Shown one piece after another: positions 22,656-31,319 of a stretch of DNA of 64,000 bases. A model generated the notes under the pieces. It searched no databases, was not told the DNA's origin, and saw nothing but the letters and a program-made list of their open reading frames with translations. The position numbers and the translations under genes are program-made. Numbering within the stretch: position 1 is the first letter of the stretch; the number at the start of each line of letters is the position of its first letter. The stretch is from a virus: the IMG/VR virus record IMGVR_UViG_3300032116_014939, positions 1 through 64,000 of that record; one strand, written 5' to 3'.

Positions 22656-23179
22656 ACACGTTTAGAATAACCTACGATTTGGTAGAAGTCCCTCTCACCA
22701 TCAATATATTGTTTAACCATAACCAACAGATTTCTAAACATGAACGCTCCTGGTGTTTGTTTTTCACACTTGGAGAACAACTCAACAAACGAAATTAAAA
22801 CTTCAATAGAATAATAACCACATCCTTGTAACTCAAGATACTTTGGTGTTAGTTTATTAACATACTGTAACTGGTAGGTATCTCTTGATGTCTCACAATT
22901 AAATGGTTCGGTTTCATCATAGATTTTTATCAGGTCATCAATAAACCCTTTAATAACATTCGGAGCACATTGTTTCTTAGCAATCAAATCAACAATCCAA
23001 TGTGTATGTGATGGTGTCCGTAATCTCTTACCTTCTTCCTTATGTTTTACGATAAAATCCAAATCAGGACGAGCTCCTCTTCCACCTTGATAGATAGCAA
23101 TCTTTGATGTGGGGTCAACTTGCCAAAATGTCAAAGGGGTATGAACTACCCCTTTCTTTTTAAATGTTAGTTCCTTCAT
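22652..23179 (-). CDS. Hypothetical protein, 175 aa
   Basis: MKELTFKKKGVVHTPLTFWQ, with GGRGARPDLDF and a helical C-terminal half. It has its own host-type promoter inside the end of the glutaredoxin gene. No enzyme motif recognised. Confidence 0.75.
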   Translation of the reverse strand: MKELTFKKKGVVHTPLTFWQVDPTSKIAIYQGGRGARPDLDFIVKHKEEGKRLRTPSHTHWIVDLIAKKQCAPNVIKGFIDDLIKIYDETEPFNCETSRDTYQLQYVNKLTPKYLELQGCGYYSIEVLISFVELFSKCEKQTPGAFMFRNLLVMVKQYIDGERDFYQIVGYSKRV

Positions 23180-23183
23180 GGAA

Positions 23184-23214
23184 CAAAACTACAAAATATT
23201 TTTGATAATTCCAA
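23184..23214 (-). promoter_or_regulatory. Bacteroidota-type promoter
   Basis: TTG at 23212-23214, 20 nt, TAGTTTTG at 23184-23191 (minus strand). Upstream of the 175-aa gene. Confidence 0.68.
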
Positions 23215-23461
23215 CAGCTTCGTTTATGTCTTGGAAATCTCTGTCGGGAGCAAATAACTTCGCTTCTTCTGTTTCAGTATCAACAATCATAAATGCCGGA
23301 ACAAAATCATTACCAGTCACTTCAACAAAAAGGTTATACTCCTCTTCGTGTTTTTCGATGTCTCTTTCCTTAAATTTAATCTTGTTTTCTTTGAGTTGTT
23401 TTTTAAACTCCGTACACCAATGACATCCTTTCATAGTATACGCAACCAATAAATTAGCCAT
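23189..23461 (-). CDS. Glutaredoxin-like protein
   Basis: 90 aa. YTMKGCHWCTEF gives the redox CxxC at about residues 13-16; FVPAFMIVD contains the cis-Pro loop. Accepts electrons from glutathione or thioredoxin, probably for ribonucleotide reduction, though no reductase gene is in the window. Overlaps the thioredoxin gene by 1 bp. Confidence 0.85.
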   Translation of the reverse strand: MANLLVAYTMKGCHWCTEFKKQLKENKIKFKERDIEKHEEEYNLFVEVTGNDFVPAFMIVDTETEEAKLFAPDRDFQDINEAVGIIKNIL

Positions 23462-23766
23462 TAGTTCTCAATGTGTTCAAGGATTAGTGATGATACGGTA
23501 TCTGCCGGTTTTAAACCAACCATTGTATGTGTGTCAACACCTTCTTTATAGAATTTTAAAACTGGTACATTTCTAACGCCCAAACTTTTTGAGAAATTAA
23601 TATCACTCTCAACGTCAAACTCATAAATTGGTACCTCAGTTGTAATTTTCTTTAATTCTTCTGTTAATTGTTTACAAGGGCCACACCATGTGGCATACAT
23701 CTTTAATATAAAATCTTCCCCGTTATTAATTTTTTCTTGTATCTGAATACTTGTTAATTGTTCCAT
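23461..23766 (-). CDS. Thioredoxin
   Basis: 101 aa with the classical YATWCGPCKQL active site (about 25-35) and the NVPVLKFYK cis-Pro segment. A soluble disulfide reductase. Paired with the glutaredoxin-like gene, which suggests a joint role in nucleotide reduction or in keeping phage proteins reduced. Confidence 0.92.
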   Translation of the reverse strand: MEQLTSIQIQEKINNGEDFILKMYATWCGPCKQLTEELKKITTEVPIYEFDVESDINFSKSLGVRNVPVLKFYKEGVDTHTMVGLKPADTVSSLILEHIEN

Positions 23767-23770
23767 AACT

Positions 23771-24112
23771 TTAAATATTTTTACTTTCTTTTTTTTGTTT
23801 CAAAAGTTGTGCAATGAAGAACTTAACCTCATTCAACTTTTCAGCATTATAATATATTTTTATTTTATATTCAACCCCATCAGTTTTAGATAAATAAATA
23901 AAACTACCATTAGGTAGTTTACATATCAAATCAGATATAATTTCACCATCTGAATATTGGGTGGAATTGATAAATACTTTTTGAATATTATCCCTTTCAA
24001 TAAAATCTTTTGGTATAAACTTATGTCCGTCAGATAGTTCTAAGATTGAAAGTAATCCTTCCTTTTCTAAAAACTTTTCTTCAAATAGAAATATCTTTTT
24101 TTCGTTTACCAT
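23771..24112 (-). CDS. Hypothetical protein, 113 aa
   Basis: Charged, with a Lys-rich tail (LLKQKKESKN). Overlaps the PcfJ-like gene by 7 bp and belongs to the operon 26546-22652. Function unknown. Confidence 0.72.
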   Translation of the reverse strand: MVNEKKIFLFEEKFLEKEGLLSILELSDGHKFIPKDFIERDNIQKVFINSTQYSDGEIISDLICKLPNGSFIYLSKTDGVEYKIKIYYNAEKLNEVKFFIAQLLKQKKESKNI

Positions 24113-25800
24113 TCAAAGTCAATGTAAGGTAAGTCGTCCCCAATGTCAATTGAATTTGTTAAATGTTCCCAGTTAAGTTGTCCGTCTTTATCAAAAACAA
24201 AGTTATATTCTTTTCTTCCACCACCAGTAACAAACTCAGCAATAGGATTACCCCACACTCCGGTAGTGATTGTTTTTAATGTAACATCTAAATAAAAAAT
24301 TGCATCATCCCAAGTATCATCTAACACATTATTAAACCTTCCAAGTGTCTGAACTCGTTTAAAATTAATTGGTTGGTTAACATTCATACCAAACTTACCG
24401 ATTGACGGTCTATATTCAATTGACGCTCTCTCCCCGTCTTCCTTACGAAGTGATATAATTAATGATGAAGGTCTATCTTGATAAGTTCTAACACAATTAG
24501 ACTGATGTACTGACTCATTAACATATTCTTCACTACTTTGTAAAACAACAGGGGTAAATACCATACCATCTTTTGTTATAATTGGTCTTGAAACTCGTTC
24601 AACAAATTCATTGGAGTATTGTCTTGAATATTTTCCTCTGGTGTAAAAGTCAACTTTATCTGACCAAGTACTATGTTCAGCGTTAAATTCTTTCAAAGTT
24701 TTAGACATCCATTTAATCGGCTCGTTTCTTGATAGAACATCAAAAAATCTTACGTGGTCGTAAAAACTATGAGTAGATGCTAAATGGTCTGTTTTAGATA
24801 TTAAGTAAATCTGATAACAATTACTCATATCCCTTTTACTGAAATTTTCAAAGTAATGTCTTACAGGTTGAAATGGTGATTCGTCAATTTTAGTATTAAA
24901 AATAATACACAATTCTTCTTCAGGTCTTTGTAAAATAAAATCTCTCCCAAAGATATCCATCAACATTTTAATACTTTTGAAACAAGGGTTTTGGACTTTG
25001 TGTAACACTTTTTTGATTTTCTCTGAACTTACATTGTGTAATTTCATGTAAGTATCAACCATCTTAAACCCGTTTTTCTGATAATCTTTTTTAGTTGGTT
25101 TTGGATATACCTTGTAATACCCTCTCCAATTGTCAGGTTTCTTAACACCTTGTTTGTCCAACAAACATCCAAATAAAGACATCGGTAACTCAGTGTAGTT
25201 TAAAACTTTTTCAGCTCCGATTTTAGATAAAAATAGATTAATACCTTCAATAATTTCCAAATTATATTTTTGGGTATCATCTAACCCATTCATAAATGAA
25301 TGATAAGCATCCGTAGTTAACGATATCGGGAATGAGTTTCGTCTAAGAACACTACCCTTACCCTTACCTCTTTTTTTATGGTATTCAGTGTTTTTACCAA
25401 CCGTAAAAATATTGGTTTTCTTATTAAATGTAATGTAGTTTAATTTGGTACTTTTACGAAAAAATACTTCTCCAGCCTTTCTATGTTTCCCACAATAGAA
25501 TACTTTTAAGCAAATCTTATCCTCATTCTCCTCAACAACAAAAGTACTTCTTTGTACAGTTACCTCACAAAGAGGATTACCATAGTTTTTTTCAAACTCT
25601 TCTTTACTACCATTTACAGATTTATCAAACGTATAAAACAAATGTTTACCATCAAAATGGTCTCTAGGATTTGACTTACGTAATGTAAATAATGGCTCGT
25701 CATCCTCATTAAAATCGGAATTATTCTCCCCCACCGAATTGTAGGGGAGATAGTGACCGACATAATATTTTTCGTTGATGAGTGTGAATAGGTTGTCCAT
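24106..25800 (-). CDS. PcfJ-like protein, 564 aa
   Basis: ATG 25800 (MDNLFTLINEKYY) overlaps the stop of the DUF932 gene. The C-terminal third has VHQSNCVRTYQDRPSSLIIS followed by an acidic strand SIEYRPS, close to the PcfJ pattern (HCV...Y, I..R, .IE). The N-terminal 350 residues are unknown. PcfJ-type genes are common on phages and plasmids. Its role is unknown; the call is moderate. Confidence 0.6.
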   Translation of the reverse strand: MDNLFTLINEKYYVGHYLPYNSVGENNSDFNEDDEPLFTLRKSNPRDHFDGKHLFYTFDKSVNGSKEEFEKNYGNPLCEVTVQRSTFVVEENEDKICLKVFYCGKHRKAGEVFFRKSTKLNYITFNKKTNIFTVGKNTEYHKKRGKGKGSVLRRNSFPISLTTDAYHSFMNGLDDTQKYNLEIIEGINLFLSKIGAEKVLNYTELPMSLFGCLLDKQGVKKPDNWRGYYKVYPKPTKKDYQKNGFKMVDTYMKLHNVSSEKIKKVLHKVQNPCFKSIKMLMDIFGRDFILQRPEEELCIIFNTKIDESPFQPVRHYFENFSKRDMSNCYQIYLISKTDHLASTHSFYDHVRFFDVLSRNEPIKWMSKTLKEFNAEHSTWSDKVDFYTRGKYSRQYSNEFVERVSRPIITKDGMVFTPVVLQSSEEYVNESVHQSNCVRTYQDRPSSLIISLRKEDGERASIEYRPSIGKFGMNVNQPINFKRVQTLGRFNNVLDDTWDDAIFYLDVTLKTITTGVWGNPIAEFVTGGGRKEYNFVFDKDGQLNWEHLTNSIDIGDDLPYIDFEW

Positions 25801-26546
25801 TAGCAAAATGTTTCAGCTAGTTCCCAAAGTTTTGTGTTAATCATGTTATCCATATTCAAGGATTGGATACCCTTTACTGAACGAGTGTTACGTCCTTGTT
25901 GTTTGATGAACCCTCCACGGATTAACTTCTCTTGTACCACGTTGAAGGTAGTCCAAAGGTTGTCATCACTATCACCATCACGAAGTGGGTCAATGATTGT
26001 TTCTAAAGTTAGAGTTGAAATATCCTCGGTGTTCTTCCAACGGATACCAACTGCCTTAGATACGAAGTCAATCTTTCTTTCAGTATCCATAGTCACTTCC
26101 ATCATACGGGTTACTGACTTTTGGATTTTTGGAGTATTCAATACAAACTGCTCAGTAATCAATTCAACATCACTCATACTCAAGTTCAAGTGAGTTTGTT
26201 TCATGTCCCCAAAGGTTGATACAGGAACAGTCAAACCGTTACTACATACAAGTCGGAATAAACCTGCCCCTACTTGGAGAGTTGAAGTTCCGTTGTGTGA
26301 GTTGGTGATTACCGCCTCTAATAACGAGTCACCTACTTGTGGAAGTTCTGCGTTACGAAGACGAACTTGGTGTTTACCAAATGAGCTCTTACCCACTTGT
26401 TTTGCTCCGCTCACTTGCCATCCGTTTTGGATGAACTTGTCAACTACATCAATGGTAGGAACCATAGTGTAACGGTCAGACAATTTTGAAAGTTTTTCAG
26501 TTTGGAATAACGCTGGTACTGTTGTTTTTAAATCTTGTAGGTTCAT
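25800..26546 (-). CDS. DUF932-like phage/plasmid protein
   Basis: 248 aa. The middle has GAGLFRLVCSNGLTVP, with FGKHQVRLRN before it and later helices, the usual DUF932 layout. Such genes sit next to ssDNA-binding or anti-restriction genes on mobile elements, but no activity is established. First gene of the operon that runs to the glutaredoxin gene. Confidence 0.78.
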   Translation of the reverse strand: MNLQDLKTTVPALFQTEKLSKLSDRYTMVPTIDVVDKFIQNGWQVSGAKQVGKSSFGKHQVRLRNAELPQVGDSLLEAVITNSHNGTSTLQVGAGLFRLVCSNGLTVPVSTFGDMKQTHLNLSMSDVELITEQFVLNTPKIQKSVTRMMEVTMDTERKIDFVSKAVGIRWKNTEDISTLTLETIIDPLRDGDSDDNLWTTFNVVQEKLIRGGFIKQQGRNTRSVKGIQSLNMDNMINTKLWELAETFC

Positions 26547-26568
26547 AGTGTTTATTGTTTTATTTCTA

Positions 26569-26598
26569 CAAATATAGTAAACTTTTTTAGATGTGCAG
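26569..26598 (-). promoter_or_regulatory. Bacteroidota-type promoter, imperfect -33
   Basis: TATATTTG at 26569-26576 with CTG (not TTG) at 26596-26598, 19 nt apart. Upstream of DUF932. Confidence 0.5.
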
Positions 26599-26600
26599 CA

Positions 26601-26608
26601 TATTTATT
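26601..26608 (+). promoter_or_regulatory. TATTTATT box, 16 nt before the start codon
   Basis: Before the 204-aa leader protein on the plus strand. Confidence 0.48.
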
Positions 26609-26624
26609 TAGAAAATAACAAACT

Positions 26625-27239
26625 ATGAAAAAACTATTAGATATTTCTTCTGAAGAAAGAAACAGAATACTTGAAATGCACCAAGAAGCTACAAGAAAAA
26701 ATTATTTGACTGAAGCACCATTAGAAACACCACTTGGTAGTGCTAGAATTGCTAATCCACAATTACCTATAAATTCAGCACCAATGTTTTATATTACAAG
26801 TTTATTTGCGCCTAACGAACTTATTAAGTCAACATTGTATTTGTATAACCCTAATACTCCAACACTAAGACAAAGTTCAGGAGAAGCTAAAATTTTAAGT
26901 AGAGCAGTAACTGTGACCGAGTATGGTAAAAAATTAGGGATTGACCAAAGTAAAGTTAAAGTAACAATACCAACTGGTAGTATATATTATGGAGTCCAAC
27001 CAGGTACTAAACTTGGCGAAGTTGTTACACAAAAAATAGGTGATTATATAGTAGCACCTGTCACAGTATCATTCCCAGCACCTCAAACACCATTTAAAAG
27101 TACACCAGAAACCGCTAAACAACCGGTTATGACAGTTACTTTTGAAACTAATGATAAAAATAAACCTACTCAATCTATAAATGTTTATTTTGCAGATAAA
27201 GCAGGTGTTGCGGTAGGAGCAGAAACAACACCTCGATAA
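26625..27239 (+). CDS. Leader protein ISSEERNRILEMHQ, 204 aa
   Basis: The first 30 residues are an amphipathic leader (MKKLLDISSEERNRILEM, ending NYLTE). The rest is a beta-rich, Thr/Pro-rich domain with no cysteine, suggestive of a structural protein. The leader type is familiar to me from large Bacteroidota phages. I infer head targeting with cleavage after LTE. Confidence 0.72.
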   Translation: MKKLLDISSEERNRILEMHQEATRKNYLTEAPLETPLGSARIANPQLPINSAPMFYITSLFAPNELIKSTLYLYNPNTPTLRQSSGEAKILSRAVTVTEYGKKLGIDQSKVKVTIPTGSIYYGVQPGTKLGEVVTQKIGDYIVAPVTVSFPAPQTPFKSTPETAKQPVMTVTFETNDKNKPTQSINVYFADKAGVAVGAETTPR

Positions 27240-27257
27240 ATTTTAAAAAAATATAAC

Positions 27258-27290
27258 AAAAAAAAGGTCTTTTTAAAAGACCTTTTTTTT
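27258..27290. terminator. Bidirectional terminator
   Basis: An 11-bp stem AAAGGTCTTTT/AAAAGACCTTT with T runs on both strands, between the convergent 204-aa and 144-aa genes. Confidence 0.8.
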
Positions 27291-27302
27291 GTTTATTAAT
27301 TT

Positions 27303-27737
27303 TTAATTAACAATTTTAAATTTTGTAAAGTTCCAAGCCATTGTTTTACCTGTAACCTCATTAAAGTATGTGTAAACAACGGTGTTTTTATTATTATCAA
27401 TTATCAACTTTACATTTGTGTTATCTTTAGTTCCTCCGTAAGTATCAATAATAACTACTTCAAAGACCCCATCATTCTCACTAAAAGATTTAATCTTCTT
27501 AGTACCTTTAGTTTCACGAATAACAAAATCAACAGTTTTATTAGTAGTGTCAATAACATAAGAAGTTTTAACTTCAAATGGGTCATTATCCCACAATGGA
27601 TTATCAATTACTTCAGTATAATCTACATTACCGTAGTGTGTAAACTCTTTAACTTCGGTTACATTAACCGTGATGGTTTGAGAAAATACAAGAAGACTTA
27701 CGACTGAAAACAAAAAACTCAAAATTAACTTTTTCAT
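27303..27737 (-). CDS. Secreted hypothetical protein, 144 aa
   Basis: Signal peptide MKKLILSFLFSVVSLLVFSQ, then a beta-rich domain with no cysteines. Its layout is like the 128-aa protein at 42166 (signal ending in FSQ). Single-gene unit with promoter and terminator. Probably periplasmic or surface-exposed in the host. Confidence 0.75.
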   Translation of the reverse strand: MKKLILSFLFSVVSLLVFSQTITVNVTEVKEFTHYGNVDYTEVIDNPLWDNDPFEVKTSYVIDTTNKTVDFVIRETKGTKKIKSFSENDGVFEVVIIDTYGGTKDNTNVKLIIDNNKNTVVYTYFNEVTGKTMAWNFTKFKIVN

Positions 27738-27776
27738 TGTGTTTAAGTATTAAAGGGTTAGTGACTAATTCTTTTA

Positions 27777-27806
27777 CAAATATATATGTTTTTTTTAATT
27801 CCACAA
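27777..27806 (-). promoter_or_regulatory. Bacteroidota-type promoter
   Basis: TTG at 27804-27806, 19 nt, TATATTTG at 27777-27784. Upstream of the secreted 144-aa protein. Confidence 0.68.
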
Positions 27807-27826
27807 ACTTTTTTTTGATTTTTTTT

Positions 27827-28117
27827 TCAATTAAGAAAAATAATCCCATAGTTTGTTTTGATGACAGGTGTTTTAATCTCTATTGGATTAACCTTTTTGT
27901 TTGTTTCATCATACATACCAACAACAATATCAATAAGCTGTTGCTGAGTAAGGATAAGTTCCAAACCATTCTCAAGATTTTCGTAAACTTTTTCTTTAAC
28001 CCTTTCGTAAAAAGTATTTTTCTTAAGTTTCCCAATTAAGTCAATCAAGTCGTTGGGGTTCTTTTCGAAGAACCCTATCAACTGATTTAAGTAAATTTCC
28101 GCATCTACATTTTTCAT
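27827..28117 (-). CDS. Hypothetical protein, 96 aa
   Basis: Helical protein starting MKNVDAEIYLNQLIGFFEKN. A TATCTTTG box lies at 28137-28144 without a good -33 match. No function recognised. Confidence 0.72.
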   Translation of the reverse strand: MKNVDAEIYLNQLIGFFEKNPNDLIDLIGKLKKNTFYERVKEKVYENLENGLELILTQQQLIDIVVGMYDETNKKVNPIEIKTPVIKTNYGIIFLN

Positions 28118-28155
28118 AGGCAGTAAGATTAGGAAACAAAGATATAACTAATTTA

Positions 28156-29508
28156 TTAAACTACATAATAATAACCATCACCTTCCTCATGTAAAACATC
28201 TTTAAGTTCTTCAGGAAGTTTAACGTTACTTCCACTTACATTCAAGAAACCTAACATAGGTAAATCTTTAATACACGCTGGGATAGTCGTTAACTGAGGG
28301 TTGTTTGGTAAAGCAAGTAATAGTAAACTTGTCAAATTACAAATACTATCAGGAACAGATTTAACCATACCACCTAATAAAAGTGTTTGTAACTTATCAA
28401 ATCTTCCAATACTTTCAGGAACTTCAAGAGCAATTGTTTCTTTAATGTTCTTTGAAGTTTGGATGATTAATTGCTCCAAGTCATCTGGTAGGTTGTCAAA
28501 CAATTCTTTAAATCCATATAATCCAACAAACTTACCAGCCGAAGATTCAGGATAAACAATATCAACTCTCTTACCATTCTCTTTAGCCAATCCTTTAGCA
28601 AATTCAGGTTTGAAGAAATCTTTAAGTTCAGCCAACTTACCTTGTAACATTTCAACAATATTCACACTTCTATCGTGTCTATCCATGAATTGATTAGACT
28701 GGAAGTGCCACTGGTATCTTTCAACAGGAAGACCTGATTTCTTACCCACGTCAGAACTGTCATTAGGTAAAATAACATATAATGGCCCTTGTTTAATATA
28801 AGTGTTAAAATAATTCAAACCAGGTGATGAAGTACACCATCTTGTTTCACCCATATCAGGTTCGTGATAACCACCAAAGAAACAAGCCGCATTTTTACCA
28901 AGTTCAGTTTGGTCTTCAATTTTAACCACAGTCCAGTTCGGCCCTTTAAATGCAACAGTCGAACCAGGGTATTGGTAAGTTGATTTAGCCTGTTCTTTTT
29001 CTTGTTTAGTTCCTTTTGTTTTTTCTAACTTAAAGTCCTTAACTGCATCAAATAATGTATCAACTGTCAATTTATTAATATCTCTTTTGTCAGCGTCTAA
29101 TTGACCTTTGAATCTTTCAAACTTCTTTAAGTCGTCAGTAACCTTGTATAAATCCTCAAGATATAAATCACGATATCTTTTAACTAATTGTTTATATTCA
29201 GGTGAACCAACTTCAACATCCGCTCTTTCATCACTAAATGATGGTTTTAAGAAATTCTTTAATATCCAGTTAGTATACTTACCAACCTTAACAATTTCCA
29301 TTTGTTCAGGTGTTAAACTATTAATATTTTGAAGTAAACTTTGCGGAGCTCTTGTTGTAGGGTCAGCAAAGATAATAGTTCTCAATGTTTCAAAAGGGAT
29401 TTTACCTGGTTCAGGTTTTTTTCCACCTTTATCAACTAATTTATCATATAGAAGGTTAAATCTTGAATCTTCTAAAATAATGTTTGTTAAGATATTAGTA
29501 AATTTCAT
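28156..29508 (-). CDS. Leucine-rich-repeat protein with ILE leader, 450 aa
   Basis: The leader MKFTNILTNIILEDS has an ILE site. Residues about 205-270 carry the block GETRWCTSSPGLNYFN, GPLYVILP and HFQSNQFMDRHD, a motif I associate with LRR proteins of large phages. Residues about 330-440 are leucine-rich repeats (LEVPESIGRFDKLQTLLLGG and LTTIPACIKDLPMLGFLNVS). LRRs bind proteins; a virion-delivered or host-interaction role is inferred. TATTTATA box 14 nt upstream. Confidence 0.78.
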   Translation of the reverse strand: MKFTNILTNIILEDSRFNLLYDKLVDKGGKKPEPGKIPFETLRTIIFADPTTRAPQSLLQNINSLTPEQMEIVKVGKYTNWILKNFLKPSFSDERADVEVGSPEYKQLVKRYRDLYLEDLYKVTDDLKKFERFKGQLDADKRDINKLTVDTLFDAVKDFKLEKTKGTKQEKEQAKSTYQYPGSTVAFKGPNWTVVKIEDQTELGKNAACFFGGYHEPDMGETRWCTSSPGLNYFNTYIKQGPLYVILPNDSSDVGKKSGLPVERYQWHFQSNQFMDRHDRSVNIVEMLQGKLAELKDFFKPEFAKGLAKENGKRVDIVYPESSAGKFVGLYGFKELFDNLPDDLEQLIIQTSKNIKETIALEVPESIGRFDKLQTLLLGGMVKSVPDSICNLTSLLLLALPNNPQLTTIPACIKDLPMLGFLNVSGSNVKLPEELKDVLHEEGDGYYYVV

Positions 29509-29522
29509 TTCTAAAGTTTTTA

Positions 29523-29530
29523 TATAAATA
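29523..29530 (-). promoter_or_regulatory. TATTTATA box, 14 nt before the start codon
   Basis: Before the LRR leader protein. Confidence 0.52.
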
Positions 29531-29532
29531 TA

Positions 29533-30372
29533 TCAATAATTCATAATTAATAGTTCTTCACCCATATTTTGGGACTTTCCTTTCTTCGCAGCCGCCGCTT
29601 TAGCGAATTCTTTCTTTTCCCATTTATATTCCTCCTTTGGGAACCACTCATTCAATAACTGAAAATCGTAGTAAGATAAACTAAACTTACCCTGAATTCC
29701 TTTCAAACAATCTGCTAATCTTTCATGGTCTTCCCTATCAAAATCGTGGTTTGAGTAATAGTTCTCAGTCTTCCAATATGGTGGGTCAACATAAAAATAT
29801 GTTGTCGGACTATCAAACTCTTTAATCACGTCTTCAAAATCACCCAATCTAAACTCTGATATTTTATTGAAATGTTCTACCCACTCAGGTTTAGATAATT
29901 TATCTCTAAAGGTAAGATATTTTGACTTATACTTACCCTTCAAATCAATAAAACTTGAGGTCTCAGGTTTTGAACCACTGAAAACCTGTGTCAGAACATA
30001 GGCATATTTTGCTGCAACACCATAATCAGGATAGTTAATTGTTAAACCATGAGAGAAAATTTCCTTTTGAAACTCATTAAATTGTTCTTTGTAAACTGGT
30101 GGTGTCACTTCCACTCCTTGTTGTTGACACGGAATGTTATTAATCGCAGATAACAAAGTCTCAGGGTTCTGAAGACACATAAACAAATTATAGTTCAACG
30201 GATTGAAGTCGTTATAAACAACTCTTTTCAAATTAGGATATAATTTCAAATCCATATTGAAGAAACACCAAAACATACCACCAAACGTTTCAACATACGT
30301 TTCCATATCTGTTGGGTAGAATGGGACAATCCACTTACCTATCTTACTCTTACCACCAATATAACTTAACAT
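29533..30372 (-). CDS. D12-class adenine-N6 DNA methyltransferase
   Basis: 279 aa. The AdoMet motif is YIGGKSKIGKWI and ETFGGMFW at the N-terminus, and the catalytic motif IV FYVDPPYWKTE is near residue 195, the alpha order of Dam-type enzymes. Likely methylates adenine (GATC-like sites are typical of the class) to protect the phage DNA. Confidence 0.92.
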   Translation of the reverse strand: MLSYIGGKSKIGKWIVPFYPTDMETYVETFGGMFWCFFNMDLKLYPNLKRVVYNDFNPLNYNLFMCLQNPETLLSAINNIPCQQQGVEVTPPVYKEQFNEFQKEIFSHGLTINYPDYGVAAKYAYVLTQVFSGSKPETSSFIDLKGKYKSKYLTFRDKLSKPEWVEHFNKISEFRLGDFEDVIKEFDSPTTYFYVDPPYWKTENYYSNHDFDREDHERLADCLKGIQGKFSLSYYDFQLLNEWFPKEEYKWEKKEFAKAAAAKKGKSQNMGEELLIMNY

Positions 30373-30395
30373 ACTTTTTTTTCTAAAATATAGTT

Positions 30396-30533
30396 TTAAT
30401 CTTGGTATATATCAACCTTATTAACTCTCTTACGGGAATAAACCTTACCTGATGGTACAACTTTTGTAATCATATTTCGTCTCACAATTTGAGCGACGTG
30501 ACGAAGATTAAGTGGTAGTGTTTCCTGTTTCAT
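30396..30533 (-). CDS. Small basic protein, 45 aa
   Basis: MKQETLPLNLRHVAQIVRRN, then MITKVVPSGKVYSRKRVNKV. Basic, with a possible helix-turn-helix followed by a strand pair, so DNA or RNA binding is plausible. A TATCTTTG box lies at 30538-30545, but no TTG at the right distance. Confidence 0.55.
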   Translation of the reverse strand: MKQETLPLNLRHVAQIVRRNMITKVVPSGKVYSRKRVNKVDIYQD

Positions 30534-30639
30534 AAGACAAAGATATATCAAAAAAAGTTTAAATTTTATTTTTTTATTCGGGATATTCTATTTATATTTG
30601 TATTCAAGTTAAACGAATGGGGTCAACTTAATAACCCAA

Positions 30640-30712
30640 CCAAATCATTAAGTCGGAATTGAACCACGGTGTGTTCAAAGGCAAAAGCCTCAACCGTTAG
30701 GTGAAAAAGATA
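30640..30712 (-). pseudogene. Degenerate tRNA-like sequence
   Basis: Minus strand: a D-arm-like CCTAACGGTTGAGG, a stem-loop with CTTTTGC, and GGTTCAATTCC as a T-loop. The acceptor stem does not pair and the T-stem has two mismatches. It looks like a decayed tRNA or a hairpin region; no anticodon is assigned. Confidence 0.3.
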
Positions 30713-30750
30713 GAAACCCTCATTACATCGGATGTTTTGGGGGTTTTTAT

Positions 30751-31137
30751 TTATACGTAAATTTGGAAATCGTTTTTACCAGTGGTGTAAAATCTTTTCT
30801 TACGGATGGTAGTGACAATATTGATTTGGAAATTATAACAATCTTGTTCTTCTAAATTAGTAACAACATTGAGGAATGGATAATCTTTTTGTGAAACTAC
30901 TATTGATGAATCTTGTCCTAACTCTCCCTCTTTAATACCATTTAATATTTCAGGTAATCCAAGATTTAATATGTTTAAGATTTCATCATTAGTAATTACT
31001 TCATCTTTACCATGTCTAAACCTTTGTGTATTACCATGTGCCGAGTTTTCAATAGACACTTTTACTTTAATGTCCCCAAAAAGCTTTCCAATCCTTTCTT
31101 CCTTTATTATGTTTTTAATACAATTTAAAAGTCTCAT
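30751..31137 (-). CDS. Hypothetical protein with IIKEE leader, 128 aa
   Basis: The leader is MRLLNCIKNIIKEER (IKE). The following domain has HGNTQRFRHGKDEVITNDEI and a strand pair LNVVTNLEE/NFQINIVTTIRKK, a layout seen in small phage proteins with a mobile toxin-like (DUF4258-like) fold. That comparison is weak. Confidence 0.68.
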   Translation of the reverse strand: MRLLNCIKNIIKEERIGKLFGDIKVKVSIENSAHGNTQRFRHGKDEVITNDEILNILNLGLPEILNGIKEGELGQDSSIVVSQKDYPFLNVVTNLEEQDCYNFQINIVTTIRKKRFYTTGKNDFQIYV

Positions 31138-31140
31138 AAT

Positions 31141-31148
31141 TATAAATA
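31141..31148. promoter_or_regulatory. Shared box, TATTTATA on minus and TATAAATA on plus
   Basis: The only 11 bp between two divergent start codons. Read leftward it is the TATTTATA box, 3 nt from the ATG at 31137; read rightward TATAAATA abuts the ATG at 31149. Confidence 0.42.
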
Positions 31149-31319
31149 ATGGAAAACATGGAAAATTTAAAAAATTCAGAAGAAAAAACTTGTACTAAAT
31201 GTCAAAAAACAAGACAAAAAATGACACCATATATTATTATGTCTGTAGTTGTTTTAGGTTTAATAATTTATGCTGTAGTCGACATCACAAAAAACATTAT
31301 TGAATTACTTGCTAAGTAA
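31149..31319 (+). CDS. Small membrane protein with CxxC, 56 aa
   Basis: MENMENLKNSEEKTCTKCQK, then one transmembrane helix (YIIMSVVVLGLIIYAVV). The CxxC pair lies on the N-terminal side. Its 3' end overlaps the end of the convergent heptosyltransferase-like gene by 15 bp. Confidence 0.6.
   Translation: MENMENLKNSEEKTCTKCQKTRQKMTPYIIMSVVVLGLIIYAVVDITKNIIELLAK

Noticed and set aside
26203-26472. 89-codon plus-strand ORF inside the DUF932 gene
   Set aside because: The minus-strand frame carries the recognisable family motifs; no promoter or partner supports the shadow.
30538-30545. TATCTTTG box as a full promoter for the 45-aa gene
   Set aside because: No TTG lies 19-20 nt upstream, so only half of the promoter pattern is present. 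The same holds for 28137-28144.
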